A DNA stretch of 43,513 bases from Dehalococcoidia bacterium (GTDB lineage: Bacteria; Chloroflexota; Dehalococcoidia; Dehalococcoidales; UBA2162): NCBI GenBank assembly GCA_011191975.1, contig DUFA01000023.1:1-43513 (forward strand). The letters run 5' to 3'. Positions within the stretch are counted from its first letter, which is position 1. The number at the start of each line of letters is the position of its first letter. The position numbers and the translations under genes are program-made. Below, piece by piece: positions 8,972 through 17,364 of the stretch. The notes under the pieces were generated by a model. It was not told the origin of the DNA. It made no database searches and saw nothing but the letters and a program-made list of their open reading frames with translations.

Positions 8972-10660
8972 TTATTCCCATTCAATCGTTGAAGGTGGTT
9001 TGGAGGTAATATCGTATACCACGCGGTTTACTCCCGAAACCTCGTTAACAATTCTGTTGGAGATTCGAGCAAGCAGATCATAAGGAAGTCTTGCCCAGTC
9101 AGCGGTCATAGCATCTTCACTTGTTACAGCCCTTATTGCAACAAGGTATCCATAGGTCCTGTAATCACCCATTACACCAACACTTTTTACATCGGTAAGT
9201 ACTGCAAACGTCTGCCAGAGCTGGCGGTATAGTCCCGCTTTCTTAATTTCATTCATAACTATAAAATCAGCAGAGCGAAGTATTTCAAGTTTTTCTCTGG
9301 TAATATCGCCGATAACCCGGATCGCCAGACCCGGACCAGGGAAAGGTTGACGCCAGACCATTTCTTCCGGCATACCGAGTTGAAGCCCAACCTTGCGAAC
9401 CTCATCTTTAAACAAGTAACGTAAAGGTTCAACAAGTTTCATTCGCATCTTGGCCGGAAGACCTCCAACGTTATGATGACTTTTTATAACTGCGGAAGCA
9501 TTACTGCCGGAAGCGGCGCTCTCTATTACATCGGGATATAAGGTGCCCTGAGCAAGAAAATCGACTGTTCCGATCTTATTTGCCTCTTCTTCAAATACCT
9601 CAATGAATTCCTCGCCAATTATTTTGCGTTTTTTTTCAGGATCTGTTACTCCCCGAAGACGATAGAGAAATCTGTCTGAAGCATCTACAAGAATTATGTT
9701 CATGCCAAGATTTTCCTTGAAGACTTTTGAGGTTCTTTCTACTTCCTCCCTGCGTAAAAGACCGTTATCGACAAAAATGCAGGTAAGTTGATCGCCGACT
9801 GCTTTATGAATAAGCGTGGCAACTACTGCTGAATCAACACCTCCGGATAAAGCGTTTATAACCTTACCTTTACCAACACGCTTTTTGATTGAATCAATGC
9901 TATCGATAATAAAATTACTGATCGTCCAGTTACCACTGCAACCACATATTTTGTAGGCGAAGTTTTTCAGTATGGTTTTACCCTGGGGAGTATGGGCGAC
10001 TTCAGGATGAAATTGGATACCATAAATTCCATCGTTATTATTCATAACAGCGTATGGAGAGTTCTCTGTGTACGCCAGAGAAGTGAATCCCGGAGGCATT
10101 TCTTCGACACGGTCGCCATGACTCATCCATACCGGGGATGAATCGTCAATACCATCAAACAATGGTGATGAGGTGTTGCTAAAATGGAGAATAGAATATC
10201 CGTATTCCTGCTTGGCACCGGGAGAAACCGTTCCCCCGAGTTGTTTTGTGATTGCTTGCATACCGTAACATATTCCAAGTACGGGAAGATGACTTTCATA
10301 AATGTATGCAGGTGCCAGGGGAGCATTTTTCGTATAAACACTTGCTGGACCACCGGAAAGTATAAATCCTTTAGGGTTGAGGGCTTTTATTTTTTCCCAG
10401 GAGGTGTCGTAAGATACCAGTTCACAATAGACATTGCATTCTCTGATACGCCTAGCAATCAGTAAACTGTATTGAGAACCGAAATCGATAACGACAATGG
10501 ATTCACTTTCGGTGATAGGAACATCCTCGGATATTACATCAGCTTTTTCACCACCTACTCCTTGGGCAATCTCAAGATAAGTAGATACCTCAATGTCACC
10601 GCTGGTGGTTACCCGATGGATATCAACATTAATTTCTTTCTTTTTTGTACGTTTAGGCAC
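8972..10660 (-). CDS. guaA: GMP synthase (glutamine-hydrolysing)
   Basis: Converts XMP to GMP using glutamine and ATP. The class I glutamine amidotransferase domain has C131 in GICYGMQAI plus H218 and E220 in QFHPE. The PP-loop SGGVDS is at 272-277, followed by the C-terminal dimerisation domain. At 562 residues it is about 40-50 longer than usual: the amidotransferase domain begins only at about residue 54 ([12 protein letters not shown]), and no ATG, GTG or TTG restart lies between. The start is GTG at 10660, with a GAAGGG about 12 bases upstream; an AAGGA almost touching the start looks too close to serve. It follows the flavodoxin gene by 24 bases. Confidence 0.95.
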   Translation of the reverse strand: MPKRTKKKEINVDIHRVTTSGDIEVSTYLEIAQGVGGEKADVISEDVPITESESIVVIDFGSQYSLLIARRIRECNVYCELVSYDTSWEKIKALNPKGFILSGGPASVYTKNAPLAPAYIYESHLPVLGICYGMQAITKQLGGTVSPGAKQEYGYSILHFSNTSSPLFDGIDDSSPVWMSHGDRVEEMPPGFTSLAYTENSPYAVMNNNDGIYGIQFHPEVAHTPQGKTILKNFAYKICGCSGNWTISNFIIDSIDSIKKRVGKGKVINALSGGVDSAVVATLIHKAVGDQLTCIFVDNGLLRREEVERTSKVFKENLGMNIILVDASDRFLYRLRGVTDPEKKRKIIGEEFIEVFEEEANKIGTVDFLAQGTLYPDVIESAASGSNASAVIKSHHNVGGLPAKMRMKLVEPLRYLFKDEVRKVGLQLGMPEEMVWRQPFPGPGLAIRVIGDITREKLEILRSADFIVMNEIKKAGLYRQLWQTFAVLTDVKSVGVMGDYRTYGYLVAIRAVTSEDAMTADWARLPYDLLARISNRIVNEVSGVNRVVYDITSKPPSTIEWE

Positions 10661-10684
10661 GTCCTTAAACTTGCCCTTCGTTAA

Positions 10685-11119
10685 TTATAATATCGCCATT
10701 TTTGCCCCGAGTGCTTTGCATTGGTCGAGGGCTTCGGCTGAAGGTTTCCTCTGGGCACCAACATTGTCGGCTGATTTTTTTAGACCGAGATTATCACAAA
10801 GCTTCGCCAAACTTTCTATCGCAACTTCGCCACCACCACCATAGCTTCCGAACACAGCATATGGTTTGTTATCGACTTTACCCTTTAATGTAAAGAAAGT
10901 ACGGTCGAAAAAGTCCTTCATCATGCCAGCTTCATAGCTGAAATAATTGGCTGTACCCATAATAACCGCATCACAGTTAATGAGATCATCAGCACCAGCA
11001 TCAGCTGCTTTTTTCAATATCGCATCGGCTCCGGTGGAAGCTACGCCTTCCTGTACAGCTATCGCCATTGCTTCAGTGTTTCCACTTAAAGAGTGATAAA
11101 GAATCAATACTTTTGACAT
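10685..11119 (-). CDS. Flavodoxin-family protein
   Basis: FMN-binding flavodoxin-like protein of 144 residues. The phosphate-binding loop LYHSLSGNTEAMA is at about residues 7-19, and the MGTANYFSYEAGMMKDFFDR and FGSYGGGGE blocks match the WrbA/flavodoxin family. It may carry electrons or be an NAD(P)H:quinone oxidoreductase-type protein. Its ATG is preceded by AAAGGAG. It is the first gene of the leftward purine run and has a TATAAT box upstream on its strand. Confidence 0.88.
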   Translation of the reverse strand: MSKVLILYHSLSGNTEAMAIAVQEGVASTGADAILKKAADAGADDLINCDAVIMGTANYFSYEAGMMKDFFDRTFFTLKGKVDNKPYAVFGSYGGGGEVAIESLAKLCDNLGLKKSADNVGAQRKPSAEALDQCKALGAKMAIL

Positions 11120-11151
11120 ATTATTGATTTCTCCTTTCGTTAGGATACTCT

Positions 11152-11157
11152 ATTATA
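11152..11157 (-). promoter_or_regulatory. -10 box of flavodoxin-guaA-pur run
   Basis: On the minus strand these bases read TATAAT, a perfect -10, about 33 bases before the flavodoxin start. No good -35 hexamer is visible 16-18 bases upstream. It fits as the promoter of the nine-gene leftward unit. Confidence 0.45.
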
Positions 11158-11234
11158 CATCAATCGACCAAATATCGTAATATCTTCAATACGGATCAAT
11201 ACGGATTTTCAATGTTCTGCCTTAAGTGTTCCTA

Positions 11235-11243
11235 TGATATACT
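11235..11243 (+). promoter_or_regulatory. Extended -10 of tsaC operon
   Basis: TGATATACT is an extended -10 element (TGn plus TATACT), 36 bases before the tsaC ATG. The -35 region is poor, as expected for extended -10 promoters. It is divergent from the flavodoxin promoter. Confidence 0.45.
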
Positions 11244-11279
11244 GAACTCGGTGATAGGATAACAAAACAATACGGGACG

Positions 11280-11930
11280 ATGAGTACTGAACTGACTATT
11301 GATGTCAAGGCAAAAATAAACAAGGGCATCACTATCCTCACGAACGGAGGGATTATCGCCTATCCTACCGATACAGTTTATGGACTTGGTGCCTGCTCCG
11401 ACAATCCAGAAGCGATTAAAAGAATATATCAAGTTAAACGTCGTCCGTTGGATATGCCACTCCCGTTGCTTCTTGCTGACATGATATGGATAGAACGACT
11501 AACGATAACAATTTCTGATATTGCCCGCAAGCTTATCGATAGGTTTTTACCAGGAGCTTTGACTCTGGTAATGAAGAAGGCTGATTCTATTCCGGATATC
11601 ATCAGCGGTGGGAAAGACACTATTGCTCTGAGGATTCCCGACCATCCCGTAACTATCGCATTGATATATGGTGTTGGAAGACCTTTGATAGGAACAAGTG
11701 CAAATTTGAGTGGAAAACCAAGTGCACTTACTGCAGATGAAATCAACAGCCAACTTAGTGATGAAATCGACTACATAATCGATACAGGACGTTGCCAGGG
11801 AGGAATTGAGTCGACCATTGTGGACGTGACCGGAGAAATACCGATTATCCTGCGTGAAGGCGCAATCCCACGAATAGAAATAGAAAAGGTTTGCAGAGTA
11901 AAAGTTATGGAGAAGGAGAACGGTTCATGA
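11280..11930 (+). CDS. tsaC: L-threonylcarbamoyladenylate synthase
   Basis: Makes threonylcarbamoyl-AMP from threonine, bicarbonate and ATP, the first step of the universal t6A37 tRNA modification. The 216 residues contain IAYPTDTVYGLG, KRRPLDMPLPLLL, GTSANLSGKPS and STIVDV, all typical of the YrdC/TsaC domain. The length matches the short form without the Sua5 C-terminal domain. The stop overlaps the rpiB start (ATGA). It is the first gene of a three-gene unit. Confidence 0.95.
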   Translation: MSTELTIDVKAKINKGITILTNGGIIAYPTDTVYGLGACSDNPEAIKRIYQVKRRPLDMPLPLLLADMIWIERLTITISDIARKLIDRFLPGALTLVMKKADSIPDIISGGKDTIALRIPDHPVTIALIYGVGRPLIGTSANLSGKPSALTADEINSQLSDEIDYIIDTGRCQGGIESTIVDVTGEIPIILREGAIPRIEIEKVCRVKVMEKENGS

Positions 11931-12361
11931 AAATAGCTATCGGTTGTGATCACAGGGGAATTAAGTTTAAAAAATCGATAATCGACGTTGTTAAAAATGC
12001 TGGGCATACCGTCAAGGATTTCGGTAGCTACTCAGAGGACGCAGTCGATTATCCTGATATAGCGAAAGAAGTCGGAGAAGCTGTTGCTTCCGGTGACTAT
12101 GATTGTGGCATCCTGATATGTGGAACGGGGATAGGTATGTGTATCGCTGCCAACAAAGTCAATGGAATACGAGCTGCCCTGTGTCATAACGAGTTCTGTG
12201 CACTTCGATCACGCCAGCATAATGACGCAAATATACTGTGCATGGGTTCGGAGATTGTCAAAGAAGAAATGCCTGCCATAGTAAATACTTTCCTCACAAC
12301 CGAGTTCGAGGGCGGCAGGCACCAGCGACGCGTTGAAAAAATGAAGGATATGGAATCGTAG
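11927..12361 (+). CDS. rpiB: Ribose-5-phosphate isomerase B
   Basis: Interconverts ribulose-5-phosphate and ribose-5-phosphate (RpiB/LacAB family). The start is ATG 11927, giving the canonical MKIAIGCDHRG N-terminus with AAGGAG upstream; an ATG-initiated frame from 11891 would add 12 unconserved residues. The 144-residue length is typical. The CGTGIGMCIAANK loop holds the catalytic cysteine, and CHNEFCALRSRQHNDANIL is conserved. It overlaps tsaC by 4 bases and abuts the next gene. Confidence 0.95.
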   Translation: MKIAIGCDHRGIKFKKSIIDVVKNAGHTVKDFGSYSEDAVDYPDIAKEVGEAVASGDYDCGILICGTGIGMCIAANKVNGIRAALCHNEFCALRSRQHNDANILCMGSEIVKEEMPAIVNTFLTTEFEGGRHQRRVEKMKDMES

Positions 12362-13084
12362 ATGCCTGATTATCCTTATCGTTATCGCGAGGCGATCCTA
12401 TTCGACCTGGATGATACTATTATCACGGGTGCTGTCGGTACTTATGAGTTATGGAAGACGCTCTGTTATCAGCATGCTGAGCTTATCGAAGGCCTAAGCG
12501 GGGACGTTCTTTTTTCAGAGGTAAACAAAGCGCGGGACTGGTACTGGGATGATCCCGAACGCCACAGGATCAAGCGTCTTAACCTGATACAAGCCAGACG
12601 GGAACTGGTTGAACTCGTCTTTTCGAAGCTGGGAATTGAAAATGAAAAGGTGTGCTATAGTCTTGCGGATTCTTTTACAGCAAAAAGGCAGGAGATGATT
12701 ACTCTTATCCCGGGGGCCGTCGATACACTTGTACATTTCAAGAATACCGGAGCAGCAATGGCATTGATCACCAACGGCGCCTCCGATTTTCAAAGACCAA
12801 AGATAGAACGGTTCGAATTAGCACAGTATTTCGATTATATCCTTGTTGAAGGAGAGTTCGGAGCAGGCAAACCTGATAAATCTGTATTTACCCACACCCT
12901 CGGTATCCTTGGAGTATCTCCTGAAAACGCCTGGATGGTAGGCGATGATCTTAAAAGAGATATACTTGGCGCTAATGAGACCGGGATTTTCAGTATCTGG
13001 GTCGATTGGCAGAATAAAGGATTGCCTGATAATACTCCTGCTCAGCCTGACAGAATAATAACCACTATATCTGAACTCATATAA
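12362..13084 (+). CDS. HAD-superfamily phosphatase
   Basis: Haloacid dehalogenase-type hydrolase of 240 residues, subfamily I with a helical cap. Motif I is FDLDDTI (D15 and D17), motif II ITNGA, the lysine is in GEFGAGKPDKSVF, and motif IV is VGDDLKRDILGA. It resembles YjjG/YfnB-like nucleotide and sugar phosphatases; the substrate cannot be named. It starts directly after the rpiB stop with no spacer, so it is cotranscribed with tsaC and rpiB. Confidence 0.85.
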   Translation: MPDYPYRYREAILFDLDDTIITGAVGTYELWKTLCYQHAELIEGLSGDVLFSEVNKARDWYWDDPERHRIKRLNLIQARRELVELVFSKLGIENEKVCYSLADSFTAKRQEMITLIPGAVDTLVHFKNTGAAMALITNGASDFQRPKIERFELAQYFDYILVEGEFGAGKPDKSVFTHTLGILGVSPENAWMVGDDLKRDILGANETGIFSIWVDWQNKGLPDNTPAQPDRIITTISELI

Positions 13085-13159
13085 AGAAGTCATAAAAAAT
13101 AATATTTAAAACATTCAAGCATAATTATCTCTAGTAATACCTGATTTTTTGACTCTAGC

Positions 13160-13188
13160 TTGACAATAAATTTCCGCTATGTTACTCT
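13160..13188 (+). promoter_or_regulatory. Promoter of ilv leader and operon
   Basis: A perfect -35 TTGACA (13160-13165) is followed after 17 bases by TACTCT (13183-13188), a weak -10. Transcription would start near 13194-13196, only 2-4 bases before the ATG of the leader peptide. Confidence 0.55.
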
Positions 13189-13197
13189 AACATCACG

Positions 13198-13242
13198 ATG
13201 AAGGAAAATCAGATTATTTTAGTACTCGTTATTTATCCATAA
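13198..13242 (+). CDS. Branched-chain leader peptide (ilv attenuator)
   Basis: A 14-codon reading frame, MKENQIILVLVIYP then TAA. Codons 6-12 are Ile-Ile-Leu-Val-Leu-Val-Ile, exactly the three amino acids made by the downstream genes, in one uninterrupted run. This is the composition of known ilv and leu leader peptides, whose ribosome stalls when charged tRNA is scarce. No Shine-Dalgarno precedes the ATG, but the predicted transcript starts 2-4 bases upstream, so it may be read as a leaderless message. It ends 26 bases before the terminator stem. Confidence 0.75.
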   Translation: MKENQIILVLVIYP

Positions 13243-13250
13243 CCCGGTCT

Positions 13251-13280
13251 GTGGGAAGGATCAGCAAGGGCCGTCCCCAC
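13251..13280 (+). promoter_or_regulatory. Candidate antiterminator pairing
   Basis: GTGGG (13251-13255), just after the leader stop codon, can pair with CCCAC (13276-13280), which covers the 5' arm end and loop of the terminator. The two folds exclude each other, as an attenuator needs. The pairing is short (5 bp), and a separate weak CCC/GGG stem (13243-13245 with 13253-13255) could act as the protector fold. Confidence 0.4.
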
Positions 13281-13295
13281 GGGACGGCCTTTTTT
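13266..13295 (+). terminator. Intrinsic terminator/attenuator before ilvD
   Basis: GGCCGTCCC (13269-13277) and GGGACGGCC (13281-13289) form a perfect 9-bp stem with a three-base loop, extendable by AAG/TTT, followed by six T (13290-13295). It is a strong Rho-independent terminator lying 33 bases before the ilvD start, in the same direction, with no gene ending just before it. It therefore serves as an attenuator rather than a gene-end terminator. Confidence 0.85.
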
Positions 13296-13328
13296 ATAGA
13301 TTAAAAAGCTGAGTTATAAGGAGAAAAA

Positions 13329-14993
13329 ATGAGAAGTGATGCCGTTACAAAAGGTATAGAGCGAGCCCCGCACCGTTCTCTTCTTCATGCCCTTGGCTGG
13401 AGTAAATCTGACTCGGGAAAACCCATGATTGGAGTGGTAAACAGTTTTACGGAGATTGTTCCAGGTCATATTCACCTCAGACAAATATCTGAAGCCGTTA
13501 AAGAAGGTATTTCAGCAGGTGGAGGAGTCTCTTTTGAGTTTAATACTATAGCTGTATGCGACGGGATAGCGATGAATCATCCCGGTATGAAATACAGCCT
13601 TCCTAGTAGAGAGTTAATTGCTGATTCTATCGAGATAATGGCTGAAGCACATCAATTCGACGGACTGGTATTTATTCCAAACTGCGACAAGATAGTGCCG
13701 GGAATGTTGATGGCGGCGATAAGAATGAACATCCCCTCTATCTTTATCAGTGGCGGTCCGATGCTTGCCGGTCAACAGTACAAGAATGGTAATTTTGAGA
13801 AAGTAGATTTGATATCGGTATTCGAATCTGTCGGTAAGGTGACAAGCGGACAGATGACCGAAGAAGAGTTGATCGAACTGGAAGAAATCGCCTGTCCGGG
13901 TTGTGGAAGCTGTGCAGGAATGTTTACGGCTAATACGATGAACTGTGCCACTGAAGCAATGGGAATGGCTTTACCCGGTAATGGTACTATTCCGGCGGTT
14001 GACGGAAGAAGGCGACAGCTGGCAAAAGAAGCCGGTAAAAGAGTGGTAAAACTGGTCAATGAAAATGTCACGCCGTCAGATATAATAACTTCTGATTCGA
14101 TCCACAATGCGTTCAGTGTCGATATGGCTCTCGGCGGCAGCACAAATTCCGTTTTACACCTTATGGCGATAGCTAACGAAGCAAAGATAGACTTCGACCT
14201 GGCAAAGGTGAATCAAATAAGCCAGAGTACACCCCATATATGCCTGTTAAGTCCGGCAGGTCCGAATAGAATCGAAGACCTGGATAGGGCGGGTGGTATT
14301 TCTGCCGTAATGAAGCAACTTGATAAACAAATGAAAAAAGACACCCCAACTGTTTCAGGCAAAAAGGTTTCCCAGATAATAAGTGAAGCCGTTATTGTCG
14401 ATAGAGAAGTTATCAGACCAGTCACCAATCCATATTCAGCGGTAGGTGGTATTGCTATTCTGTTTGGTAACCTTGCTCCCGAAGGAGCAGTTGTTAAACG
14501 TGCTGCGGTCGCACCCGAGATGATGGTACATGAGGGACCTGCCAGGGTATTTGATTCTGAAGAAGACTCAATGCCAGCTATTATGAATAGCCAGATCAAG
14601 CCGGGTGAAGTGATTGTTATACGGTACGAAGGTCCCAAGGGTGGTCCGGGAATGAGAGAAATGCTTACACCAACCTCATTATTGAGTGGTGCCGGCCTTG
14701 ACAGCGTAGTAGCACTCCTTACCGACGGACGCTTTTCTGGTGGGAGTCGGGGTGCAGCTATTGGGCATATTTCACCTGAAGCAGCCGCAAGAGGACCGAT
14801 TGCAGCCGTTCAAGATGGAGATATCATAAAAATAGATATCCATAACTGTAAACTAGATGTCGATTTGAGTGAAAAAGAGATAAAAGACCGCCTGGCTGAA
14901 TTACCTGACTTTGAACCCAGGATAAAGACAGGTTATCTGAGTAGATATACAGAGAAGGTATCATCAGCCAGTACCGGTGCGGTGTTCGTGTAA
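13329..14993 (+). CDS. ilvD: Dihydroxy-acid dehydratase
   Basis: Third common step of valine and isoleucine synthesis: dehydration of 2,3-dihydroxy acids to 2-keto acids. 554 residues. Fe-S cysteines appear in AVCDGIAM (C77), NCDKIVPGM (C119) and [11 protein letters not shown] (about 189-195). The segment [13 protein letters not shown] lacks the cysteine of the PCNxHL motif of [2Fe-2S] enzymes and matches the E. coli-type form, so an oxygen-labile [4Fe-4S] cluster is likely (inference), fitting an anaerobe. The start ATG has AAGGAG 5 bases upstream. It is first in the attenuator-controlled operon. Confidence 0.96.
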   Translation: MRSDAVTKGIERAPHRSLLHALGWSKSDSGKPMIGVVNSFTEIVPGHIHLRQISEAVKEGISAGGGVSFEFNTIAVCDGIAMNHPGMKYSLPSRELIADSIEIMAEAHQFDGLVFIPNCDKIVPGMLMAAIRMNIPSIFISGGPMLAGQQYKNGNFEKVDLISVFESVGKVTSGQMTEEELIELEEIACPGCGSCAGMFTANTMNCATEAMGMALPGNGTIPAVDGRRRQLAKEAGKRVVKLVNENVTPSDIITSDSIHNAFSVDMALGGSTNSVLHLMAIANEAKIDFDLAKVNQISQSTPHICLLSPAGPNRIEDLDRAGGISAVMKQLDKQMKKDTPTVSGKKVSQIISEAVIVDREVIRPVTNPYSAVGGIAILFGNLAPEGAVVKRAAVAPEMMVHEGPARVFDSEEDSMPAIMNSQIKPGEVIVIRYEGPKGGPGMREMLTPTSLLSGAGLDSVVALLTDGRFSGGSRGAAIGHISPEAAARGPIAAVQDGDIIKIDIHNCKLDVDLSEKEIKDRLAELPDFEPRIKTGYLSRYTEKVSSASTGAVFV

Positions 14994-15011
14994 CAGGAGG
15001 ATTTTTATATC

Positions 15012-16730
15012 ATGAAAATGACCGGTGCCCAGATAATATGTGAATGCATGGTGAAGGAAGGAGTGGAGGTTGTCTTCGGCATCCTTGGTGGTGCCGTTTT
15101 ACCGTTGTACGATACCTTACCGCAGTATCCTCAACTTCACCATGTCCTTGTCCGGCACGAGCAGGGCGCGGCTCATGCGGCTGATGGGTACGCACGGGTT
15201 ACTGGAAAAGTAGGCGTGTGTTTCGCCACTTCTGGACCTGGTGCGACTAATCTGGTTACCGGTATTGCGAACGCCCACCTGGATTCTGTACCAATGGTGG
15301 CTGTAACCGGTCAGGTTGCCAGACCATTTATTGGCAAAGATGCTTTCCAGGAGGTGGATATTACCGGTATTACATTACCCATAACTAAACATAATTATAT
15401 GGTACGAAACGCTTCACAGATGGCGGAAACAGTAAAAGAAGCTTTTTACCTGGCCAGATCAGGAAGACCCGGCCCTGTCCTGATTGATGTTCCAAAGGAT
15501 GTCTTCGCTGAGGAAGTTGAGTTTAATCTGCCAAACAGGATAAACATCGCCGGTTATAAACCAACTCTGCAGGGACATCCCACACAGATAAAAAAAGCAG
15601 CTAAGGTAATTAACGAAGCAAAAAAGCCAATACTTTTAGCGGGTCGAGGTATTTTAATATCCGGAGCTAGCGCCAAACTAAAACAACTGGCCGAAACCGC
15701 TCAGATTCCGGTAGTGACAACATTACTTGGGATAAGCTGTTTCCCTGGAACTCATATTCTAAATTTCGGAATGGTTGGTATGCATGGCTTGGCCGCTGCC
15801 AACATGGCATTAAACGAGACTGACTTGATCATTGCGGTAGGAATGAGATTCGATGACCGTGTTACTTCAAACGTAAGTACTTTCGCCCCTAATGCGAAGG
15901 TTGTACATATCGATATAGACCCGGCAGAAATAGGAAAGAACGTTCGAGTCGATGTTCCCATCGTCGGTGATGTGAAAGTAGTTTTAAATGAGTTGCATAA
16001 ACTCATCGAAACCAGGCAAAATCTGGGATGGTTTGAGCAACTGGAAACCTGGCGTAAAGAACATCCTTCAACCTATATAAGAGAGTCTGAAGAAATCCTG
16101 CCCCAGTATGTCGTGAGTAAGATATATGAAGCCACAAAAGGTAATGCAATAGTTACAACCGGTGTTGGTCAAAACCAGATGTGGTCAGCCCAGCATTACC
16201 TGTTTGATAGACCTAATACATTTGTCTCATCAGGCGGACTGGGAACGATGGGATTCGGCCTTCCGGCAGCGATCGGTGCCAAAATAGGGTGTCCGGATGA
16301 GACTGTGTGGTGTATTGACGGCGACGGAAGCTTCCAGATGACTATTCAGGAACTGGCTACGATAGCTCAGGAAAGGATAGCCGTGAAGATCGCCATCCTG
16401 AACAACGGTTTCCTTGGAATGGTAAGACAGTGGCAGGAATTATTCTATGACAGGAGATATGTAGCAACGCCGTTAAGCGGACCGGATTTCGTTAAGGTAG
16501 CAGAAGCATACGGCATTGCTGGTGCATTGGTAAAGAATAAAATAGACGTAATTCCAGCAATCGAGAGAGCAATGGCTGAAGATGGGCCATTCCTGGTTGA
16601 TTTCAGGGTGGAACCTGAGGAAAATGTTTATCCCATGGTTCCACCGGGAGAAGATATTAACGCGATGGTTGAAGAACCTCGTGAGATAGTTAAAGTCGAT
16701 TCGAAAAAAATAAAAACTCGTAACATGTAG
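15012..16730 (+). CDS. ilvB: Acetolactate synthase, large subunit
   Basis: Thiamin-diphosphate enzyme condensing pyruvate with pyruvate or 2-ketobutyrate, the first common step of the pathway. The 572 residues show the catalytic glutamate E50 in VRHEQGAAH, GPGATNLVTG, the FAD-site RFDDRVTSN region of biosynthetic AHAS, and the ThDP/Mg motif beginning GDGSFQMT and ending in ILNN. The start follows AGGAGG. It sits 18 bases after ilvD and 16 before its regulatory subunit, so stoichiometric cotranscription is expected. Confidence 0.97.
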   Translation: MKMTGAQIICECMVKEGVEVVFGILGGAVLPLYDTLPQYPQLHHVLVRHEQGAAHAADGYARVTGKVGVCFATSGPGATNLVTGIANAHLDSVPMVAVTGQVARPFIGKDAFQEVDITGITLPITKHNYMVRNASQMAETVKEAFYLARSGRPGPVLIDVPKDVFAEEVEFNLPNRINIAGYKPTLQGHPTQIKKAAKVINEAKKPILLAGRGILISGASAKLKQLAETAQIPVVTTLLGISCFPGTHILNFGMVGMHGLAAANMALNETDLIIAVGMRFDDRVTSNVSTFAPNAKVVHIDIDPAEIGKNVRVDVPIVGDVKVVLNELHKLIETRQNLGWFEQLETWRKEHPSTYIRESEEILPQYVVSKIYEATKGNAIVTTGVGQNQMWSAQHYLFDRPNTFVSSGGLGTMGFGLPAAIGAKIGCPDETVWCIDGDGSFQMTIQELATIAQERIAVKIAILNNGFLGMVRQWQELFYDRRYVATPLSGPDFVKVAEAYGIAGALVKNKIDVIPAIERAMAEDGPFLVDFRVEPEENVYPMVPPGEDINAMVEEPREIVKVDSKKIKTRNM

Positions 16731-16746
16731 ATAAAGGGGTGACGGT

Positions 16747-17292
16747 ATGGCACCTACGAAGCATATACTTATAGCGCTGGTTGAGGACAAACCTGGTGTC
16801 TTGAACAGGATGGCAAGTCTGTTCAGACGCAGGAGTTTTAATATTGAGAGTATTGCTGTCGGTAGAAGTGAGGTACCCAACATATCAAGAACAACCATAG
16901 TTGTTGATGGAACCACCACATCTGTCGAACAGGTCAGGAAGCAACTAGATAAAGTTGTAGATGTCGTGAGAGTGGTTGAACTAAGTGATGAAGATACCAT
17001 AAGCAGGGAACTTGCTCTTGTGAAGGTAAAATCTAGTTCAACGACTAGAAGTGAGATCATGCAGATTGTAGATATTTTCAGAGCCAATATCGTTGATGTC
17101 GGTTCCGATTCGTTGACTGTCGAGGTTACCGGCGATGAAAACAAGATCAACTCTTTACTTACCTTACTCCAGGGTTTTGGCATAAGGGAATTAGCCAGGA
17201 CTGGCAGAATAGCAATGACTCGAGGATTACTGAGTCCCTTACAAATCGAAAAAGATGTACAGAGTACTCGTACCAATAAGAAGAAGGAATAA
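16747..17292 (+). CDS. ilvN: Acetolactate synthase, small regulatory subunit
   Basis: Binds IlvB, activates it and confers valine feedback inhibition. The N-terminal ACT domain begins HILIALVEDKPGVLNRMASLFRRR (about residues 5-28) with the FNIESIAVG strand, and a second ACT-like C-terminal domain follows. The 181 residues are slightly longer than the ~160 typical, with a charged tail. The ilvC gene, which normally follows, is not here; a universal stress gene with its own promoter comes next. Confidence 0.95.
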   Translation: MAPTKHILIALVEDKPGVLNRMASLFRRRSFNIESIAVGRSEVPNISRTTIVVDGTTTSVEQVRKQLDKVVDVVRVVELSDEDTISRELALVKVKSSSTTRSEIMQIVDIFRANIVDVGSDSLTVEVTGDENKINSLLTLLQGFGIRELARTGRIAMTRGLLSPLQIEKDVQSTRTNKKKE

Positions 17293-17310
17293 AACATCTA
17301 TTGTGGCATA

Positions 17311-17339
17311 TTGATTTACACTTGTTTCTGAAGTATTAT
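17311..17339 (+). promoter_or_regulatory. Internal promoter before the stress gene
   Basis: TTGATT (17311-17316), a 17-base spacer, then TATTAT (17334-17339). It lies between ilvN and the universal stress gene, 25 bases before the latter's ATG. It would let the stress gene, and possibly leuA onward, be expressed apart from the attenuator. Confidence 0.5.
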
Positions 17340-17364
17340 CGTAGTAAATACCAGGAGGCGTAAA

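Noticed and set aside
11199-11211. Shared ACGGATTTTCAAT at 11201 and near 40088
   Set aside because: A 13-14 base match between two AT-rich intergenic places without shared context is most likely chance.
13085-13328. T-box riboswitch upstream of ilvD
   Set aside because: No AGGGUGGNACCGCG-type antiterminator box or specifier stem is visible; the leader-peptide arrangement explains the region better.
16473-17297. 274-residue minus-strand frame across ilvB and ilvN
   Set aside because: Serine- and threonine-rich shadow of the genuine ilvB end and ilvN, with no ribosome binding site and no family match.
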